41,149 bases of DNA from Goekera deserti (lineage in GTDB: Bacteria; Actinomycetota; Actinomycetes; Mycobacteriales; Geodermatophilaceae): NCBI RefSeq assembly GCF_010685995.1, contig NZ_JAAGWK010000001.1, positions 1 through 41,149 of the forward strand, given 5' to 3'. Below are positions 37,916 to 41,149 of the stretch, piece by piece. Made by a program: the position numbers and the translations under genes. How positions within the stretch are numbered: the first letter of the stretch is position 1; each line of letters opens with the position of its first letter. The notes under the pieces were generated by a model. It did no database searches. It saw only the letters and a list, made by a program, of their open reading frames with translations, and had not been told where the DNA came from.

Positions 37916-39004
37916 TCAGCTGCCGGCCCCGTGCGAGGCGAGCAGCTCGGCGGTGTGCGCCGCGGTCAGCGCGTCGATCACCGGGTCGAGCTCCCCGTCG
38001 AGCACGGCGTCCAGGTTGTGCGCCTTGAAGCCGACCCGGTGGTCGGAGATCCGGTTCTCCGGGAAGTTGTAGGTGCGCACGCGCTCGCTGCGGTCGACGG
38101 TGCGCACCTGGCTGCGGCGGGCGTCCGAGGCGCTGGCCGCGGCGTCCTCACGAGCGGCGGCGAGCAGCCGGGAGCGCAGCACCCGCAGCGCGGACTCCCG
38201 GTTCTGCAGCTGGCTCTTCTCGTTCTGCGAGCTGACCACGGTGCCGGTGGGCAGGTGGGTGATCCGGACGGCGGAGTCGGTGGTGTTGACGCTCTGCCCA
38301 CCCGGCCCGGAGGAGCGGAAGACGTCGATGCGCAGGTCACCGGGGTCGACCTGGACGTCGACCTCCTCGGCCTCGGGCAGCACCAGCACGCCGACGGCGG
38401 AGGTGTGGATGCGGCCCTGGCTCTCGGTGACCGGCACACGCTGCACGCGGTGCACGCCGCCCTCGAACTTCAGCCGGGACCAGATGCCCTCGTCGCTGCG
38501 GGAGCGCACCGCGACCGCGACGTCCTTGTAGCCACCCAGCTCGGCGTCGACCGCCTCCAGCACCTGGGTGGCCCAGCCGCGACGCTCGGCGTAGCGCAGG
38601 TACATCCGCAGCAGCTCCCCGGCGAACAGTGCGGACTCCGCGCCGCCCTCCCCCGCCTTGATCTCGAGGATGACGTCCTTCTCGTCGTCGGGGTCCTTGG
38701 GCAGCAGCTGCTCCTGCAGGCGCTCGGTGAGCACCGCGATCTCCGCCTCCAAGGACTGCGCCTCGGCGGCGAAGGAGGCGTCCTCGGCGGCGAGCTCGCG
38801 GGCCGCGGACAGGTCGGCGCGGGCGGCGTCCAGGGCGCGGGTCGTCTCCACCACCGGCGCGAGCTGGGCGTACCGGCGGCCGAGCCGGCGGGCGCGGGCC
38901 TGGTCGGCGTGCACCGCGGGGTCGGCGAGCTCTGCCTCCAGCGAGGCGTGCTCGGACAGCAGGCCGGCGAGCCGGTCCGGCCCGACGTCGGTGCTGCTGC
39001 TCAC
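37916..39004 (-). CDS. prfA: Peptide chain release factor 1
   Basis: A 362-residue class I release factor reading UAA and UAG. The GGQ motif is at 235-237 in '[15 protein letters not shown]', where Gln is methylated by PrmC; the recognition loop 'RSSGPGG'-distal PxT region lies near '[13 protein letters not shown]'. GTG 39004 follows AGGGGG by about 6 nt; the frame extension to 39037 runs through the tandem repeat and is not real coding. Its stop overlaps the proposed prmC start. Confidence 0.95.
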   Translation of the reverse strand: MSSSTDVGPDRLAGLLSEHASLEAELADPAVHADQARARRLGRRYAQLAPVVETTRALDAARADLSAARELAAEDASFAAEAQSLEAEIAVLTERLQEQLLPKDPDDEKDVILEIKAGEGGAESALFAGELLRMYLRYAERRGWATQVLEAVDAELGGYKDVAVAVRSRSDEGIWSRLKFEGGVHRVQRVPVTESQGRIHTSAVGVLVLPEAEEVDVQVDPGDLRIDVFRSSGPGGQSVNTTDSAVRITHLPTGTVVSSQNEKSQLQNRESALRVLRSRLLAAAREDAAASASDARRSQVRTVDRSERVRTYNFPENRISDHRVGFKAHNLDAVLDGELDPVIDALTAAHTAELLASHGAGS

Positions 39005-39016
39005 GACAACCCCCTC

Positions 39017-39066
39017 ACTTGAGCCCGAAAGAGTCACGGGGACTTGAGCCCGAAAAAGTCACGGTG
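39017..39066 (-). repeat. 25-bp tandem duplication upstream of prfA
   Basis: Two head-to-tail copies, 39017-39041 and 39042-39066, differ at only two positions. Each begins ACTTGAGCCCGAAA and contains GACTT and AAGTC-type ends that can pair. They lie 13-62 bp before the prfA GTG, so they cover the promoter or leader region. The A-rich GAAAAA word stands out against the local base composition. Confidence 0.85.
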
Positions 39067-39077
39067 GCTGGACACGG

Positions 39078-39120
39078 CGACGGCGCCCGCTCCACCGCGA
39101 GGGTGGGGCGGGCGCCGTCG
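39078..39120 (-). terminator. rpmE terminator hairpin
   Basis: CGACGGCGCCCGC (39078-39090) and GCGGGCGCCGTCG (39108-39120) form a perfect 13-bp stem, and CCACC/GGTGG extend it inward. It lies 7 bp after the rpmE stop, with no T tract. Confidence 0.65.
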
Positions 39121-39126
39121 AGGGTG

Positions 39127-39351
39127 CTACTTGGCGTCGGCGCCGGCGCGCTTGCCGAACCGCTTCTCGAAGCGGGCGACGCGACCGCCGGTGTCCAGGA
39201 TCTTCTGCTTGCCGGTGTAGAAGGGGTGGCAGGCAGAGCAGACCTCGACGTTCAAGGTGCCGTTCGGTGCCGTGCTGCGCGTGGTGAAGGTGTTGCCACA
39301 CCCGCAGGTCACGGTGGTCTCGTGGTAATCGGGGTGGATGCCGGTCTTCAT
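39127..39351 (-). CDS. rpmE: Ribosomal protein L31 (zinc-binding form)
   Basis: A 74-residue 50S protein. Cys16, Cys18, Cys38 and Cys41 ('TCGCGNTF', 'VCSACHPFY') form the zinc ribbon, so this is the C+ type that yields to a C- paralogue under zinc shortage. '[22 protein letters not shown]' is the usual C-terminal end. ATG 39351; the frame extension to 39465 is non-coding. It lies between rho and prfA, a conserved order. Confidence 0.96.
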   Translation of the reverse strand: MKTGIHPDYHETTVTCGCGNTFTTRSTAPNGTLNVEVCSACHPFYTGKQKILDTGGRVARFEKRFGKRAGADAK

Positions 39352-39565
39352 CGCTGACTCGCCTCTTCTGGTCTGTGTCGGTGCGTCTGGTCGAACGCCG
39401 GTCCCGGTGGGCTTGTTCCACCGGGAGGCGGGAGCATCGTGGCCCAGCCCGCGACGGACCAGCATCCCAGAACCCGATGCACCCCGCCGCAGCGCCCCCC
39501 GGTCGGCCCCGCTGCAGGGCCCCGCCGCGTGCGGAGCGCGTGGCGGGGGGCAGCGGGGTCCTTCA
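39352..39565. other. rho-rpmE intergenic space
   Basis: 214 bp without a gene. It carries the rho stem-loop (39505-39561) and an AGAAGAGGCGAG ribosome-site region before rpmE. No clear -35/-10 pair is visible. Confidence 0.4.
39505..39561 (-). terminator. rho stem-loop, member of a repeat family
   Basis: GGCCCCGCTGC (39505-39515) pairs with GCAGCGGGGTCC (39550-39561), one G-T pair, with an inner CCCCGCC/GGCGGGG stem (39520-39526 / 39542-39548). It begins 5 bp from the rho stop. Base order AAGGACCCCG...CGGGGCC is shared with the tsaC terminator. Confidence 0.6.
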
Positions 39566-41149
39566 TCAGTCGCTGTTGCCGGGTCCCGGCGTCGTCTTCT
39601 GGATCTGCATGAGGAACTCGACGTTGGTACGGGTCTTGCGCAGCCGGTCGAGCAGCAGCTCGATGGCCTGCTGGGGCTCCAGCGCAGCCAGCACCCGGCG
39701 GAGCTTGATCACGATGGCGAGCTCGTCGGGCGACATCAGGATCTCCTCCTTGCGGGTGCTGGAGGCGTTGACGTCGACCGCGGGGAAGACCCGCTTGTCC
39801 GCCAGCCGGCGGTCCAGCTTGACCTCGGCGTTGCCGGTGCCCTTGAACTCCTCGAAGATCACCGTGTCCATCGTCGACCCGGTCTCGACCAGCGCCGAGG
39901 CGATGATGGTGAGCGAGCCGCCGTTCTCGATGTTGCGGGCGGCCCCGAGGAAGCGCTTGGGCGGGTACAGCGCGGTCGAGTCGACGCCACCGGACAGGAT
40001 GCGCCCGCTGGCGGGGGCCGCCAGGTTGTAGGCGCGGCCCAGCCGGGTGATCGAGTCGAGCAGCACGACGACGTCGTGGCCCATCTCCACCAGCCGCTTG
40101 GCCCGCTCGATGGAGAGCTCGGCCACGGTGGTGTGGTCGGTCGCCGGCCGGTCGAAGGTCGAGGCGATGACCTCGCCCTTCACCGAGCGCTGCATGTCGG
40201 TGACCTCTTCGGGCCGCTCGTCGACGAGCACCACCATGAGGTGCACCTCGGGGTTGTTCGTGGTGATCGCGTTGGCGATCGCCTGCAGCACCATGGTCTT
40301 GCCGGCCTTGGGCGGGCTCACGATCAGGGCCCGCTGGCCCTTGCCGATCGGCATCACCAGGTCGAGCACCCGGGTGGTGAGCAGGTTCTGCTCGGTCTCC
40401 AGCCGCAGGCGGTCCTGCGGGTAGAGCGGCGTCAGCTTGTGGAACTCCGGCCGGTTGCGGGCCTGCTCGGGGTCCAGGCCGTTGACCGAGTCCAGCCGCA
40501 CCATCGCGTTGTACTTGTCCTTGCGCTCGCCCTCGCGGGGCTGGCGCACGGCACCGGTGACGGCGTCGCCGCGGCGCAGGCCGTAGCGGCGCACCTGCGA
40601 CAGCGACACGTACACGTCGTTGGGCCCGGTCAGGTAGCCCGACGTCCGGACGAACGCGTAGTTGTCCAGCACGTCGAGGATGCCGGCGACGGGCAGCAGG
40701 ACGTCGTCCTCGCTGACGGTCGGCTCGCCCTGGTCGAAGCGGTCGCGGTTGCCGCCGCCGGGGCCGTTGGCCCCGCGCCGGTTCCGGTCCCGGTACCGGC
40801 GCCCGCGCCGGCGGCCGTTGGCGTCGAACTCGTCGTCGTCCTCGGTGTCGTTGGGGTTCGGGCCGACGTCGCGGCCGGCGTTGCGGCCGCCCCGGTCGGC
40901 CTGGCCCCGGTCGGCCTGGCCCCGGTCGTTCTGGCTGCGGTCGTTCGGACCACCCCGGTCGGCCTGGCCCCGGTCGCTCTGACCCCGGTCGCTCTGACCC
41001 CGGTCGTATTGGCCCCGGTCGGCCTGACCCCGGTCTGCCTGGCCGCGACCGTTCCGGTCGCCGCCGTTGCGGTCGCCACCGTCGCGGGCCGCACCGCTGC
41101 GGTCGTTGCCGCCACGGTCGCCGTCCCGCGCGGAGCGGTCGGCGTCGCG
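39566..41149 (-). CDS. rho: Transcription termination factor Rho (5' end outside window)
   Basis: 527 residues of Rho lie in the window; the start is beyond 41149. The first 135 visible residues are an Arg/Asp/Asn/Gly-rich insertion that actinobacterial Rho proteins carry in the N-terminal domain. The RNA-binding cold-shock fold starts at '[24 protein letters not shown]'. The ATPase core has Walker A 'SPPKAGKT', '[14 protein letters not shown]', '[13 protein letters not shown]' and the Q-loop/R-loop region '[21 protein letters not shown]'. All core motifs are intact. Rho is essential in mycobacteria and would handle termination at the many hairpins without T tracts in this window. Confidence 0.97.
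   Translation of the reverse strand, partial: RDADRSARDGDRGGNDRSGAARDGGDRNGGDRNGRGQADRGQADRGQYDRGQSDRGQSDRGQADRGGPNDRSQNDRGQADRGQADRGGRNAGRDVGPNPNDTEDDDEFDANGRRRGRRYRDRNRRGANGPGGGNRDRFDQGEPTVSEDDVLLPVAGILDVLDNYAFVRTSGYLTGPNDVYVSLSQVRRYGLRRGDAVTGAVRQPREGERKDKYNAMVRLDSVNGLDPEQARNRPEFHKLTPLYPQDRLRLETEQNLLTTRVLDLVMPIGKGQRALIVSPPKAGKTMVLQAIANAITTNNPEVHLMVVLVDERPEEVTDMQRSVKGEVIASTFDRPATDHTTVAELSIERAKRLVEMGHDVVVLLDSITRLGRAYNLAAPASGRILSGGVDSTALYPPKRFLGAARNIENGGSLTIIASALVETGSTMDTVIFEEFKGTGNAEVKLDRRLADKRVFPAVDVNASSTRKEEILMSPDELAIVIKLRRVLAALEPQQAIELLLDRLRKTRTNVEFLMQIQKTTPGPGNSD
40892..41044 (-). repeat. GQxDR pentapeptide-coding repeat in rho
   Basis: Ten tandem units of about 15 bp encode [30 protein letters not shown], a six-residue [16 protein letters not shown] and GQADR. 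The DNA units are nearly identical (GGCCAGGCCGACCGG type), so recent slippage expansion is likely. Confidence 0.9.

Noticed and set aside
40892-41044. Possible CRISPR array
   Set aside because: The 15-bp units follow each other without spacers and code in frame for GQxDR in Rho. The 16-bp repeat at 9089-9136 and the GGGGC tract at 13979-14030 also lack spacers.

Overview
The window looks like chromosomal DNA of a very high-GC actinobacterium. GC-ending codons dominate, GTG starts are common, and NucS mismatch-repair endonuclease, class F sortase, DUF2550 and DUF4397 proteins are present. The block rho-rpmE-prfA-prmC-tsaC-wecA-ATP synthase-DUF2550-pduO-murA, together with nucS, an epimerase, a thiolase and a YbbN-type thioredoxin, is the order remembered from Mycobacterium tuberculosis (about Rv1297 to Rv1324), read here on the minus strand. 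Gene content with crotonyl-CoA carboxylase/reductase fits a soil or rock actinobacterium such as Geodermatophilaceae; the family is an inference.

Layout. 93-5471 (all minus): YbbN-like thioredoxin, a MarR regulator, then a tightly overlapping thiolase-meaB-FAD oxidoreductase run. 5703-7583 (plus): methylmalonyl/ethylmalonyl-CoA epimerase and crotonyl-CoA carboxylase/reductase (ccrA). 7749-13815 (plus): DivIVA-like coiled-coil protein, a large membrane protein with a disordered N-terminus, and a DUF4397 protein paired with a class F sortase. 14047-20650: a small zinc-ribbon-like protein, a double-domain 3-hydroxyacyl-CoA dehydrogenase, nucS, a lipoprotein, an enoyl-CoA hydratase homologue, an anchored extracytoplasmic protein and a DUF2071 protein. 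20720-25364: ethylmalonyl-CoA mutase, a small membrane protein, murA and pduO. 25419-36150 (minus): wecA and the F-type ATP synthase operon (atpI-like, atpZ, B, E, F, H, A, G, D, then C after a 757-bp gap) and a DUF2550 gene. 36317-41149 (minus): tsaC, prmC, prfA, rpmE and the C-terminal part of rho.

The genes of most interest are those of the ethylmalonyl-CoA route of acetyl-CoA assimilation: thiolase, 3-hydroxybutyryl-CoA dehydrogenase, Ccr, epimerase and the B12-dependent mutase, plus MeaB and the PduO cobalamin adenosyltransferase that serve such mutases. They are scattered among housekeeping genes, not in one operon. Yet the three genes ccrA, hbd and ecm each carry the same 18-bp palindrome (GTTAC-N8-GTAAC type) just upstream, two nearly perfect and one degenerate, in the same position relative to promoter-like TAACC sequence. 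This looks like an undescribed operator that ties a dispersed pathway into one regulon; no obvious cognate TetR-type regulator is in the window.

Other unusual points are a set of very strong stem-loops inside and after the ATP synthase operon (one 16-bp perfect stem between atpG and atpD, a cluster between atpD and atpC), a repeated stem-loop family placed just after the tsaC and rho stop codons, a 25-bp tandem duplication upstream of prfA, start codons 6-9 nt after a TANNNT box that suggest leaderless mRNAs, and a MurA with Asp in place of the fosfomycin-target Cys.
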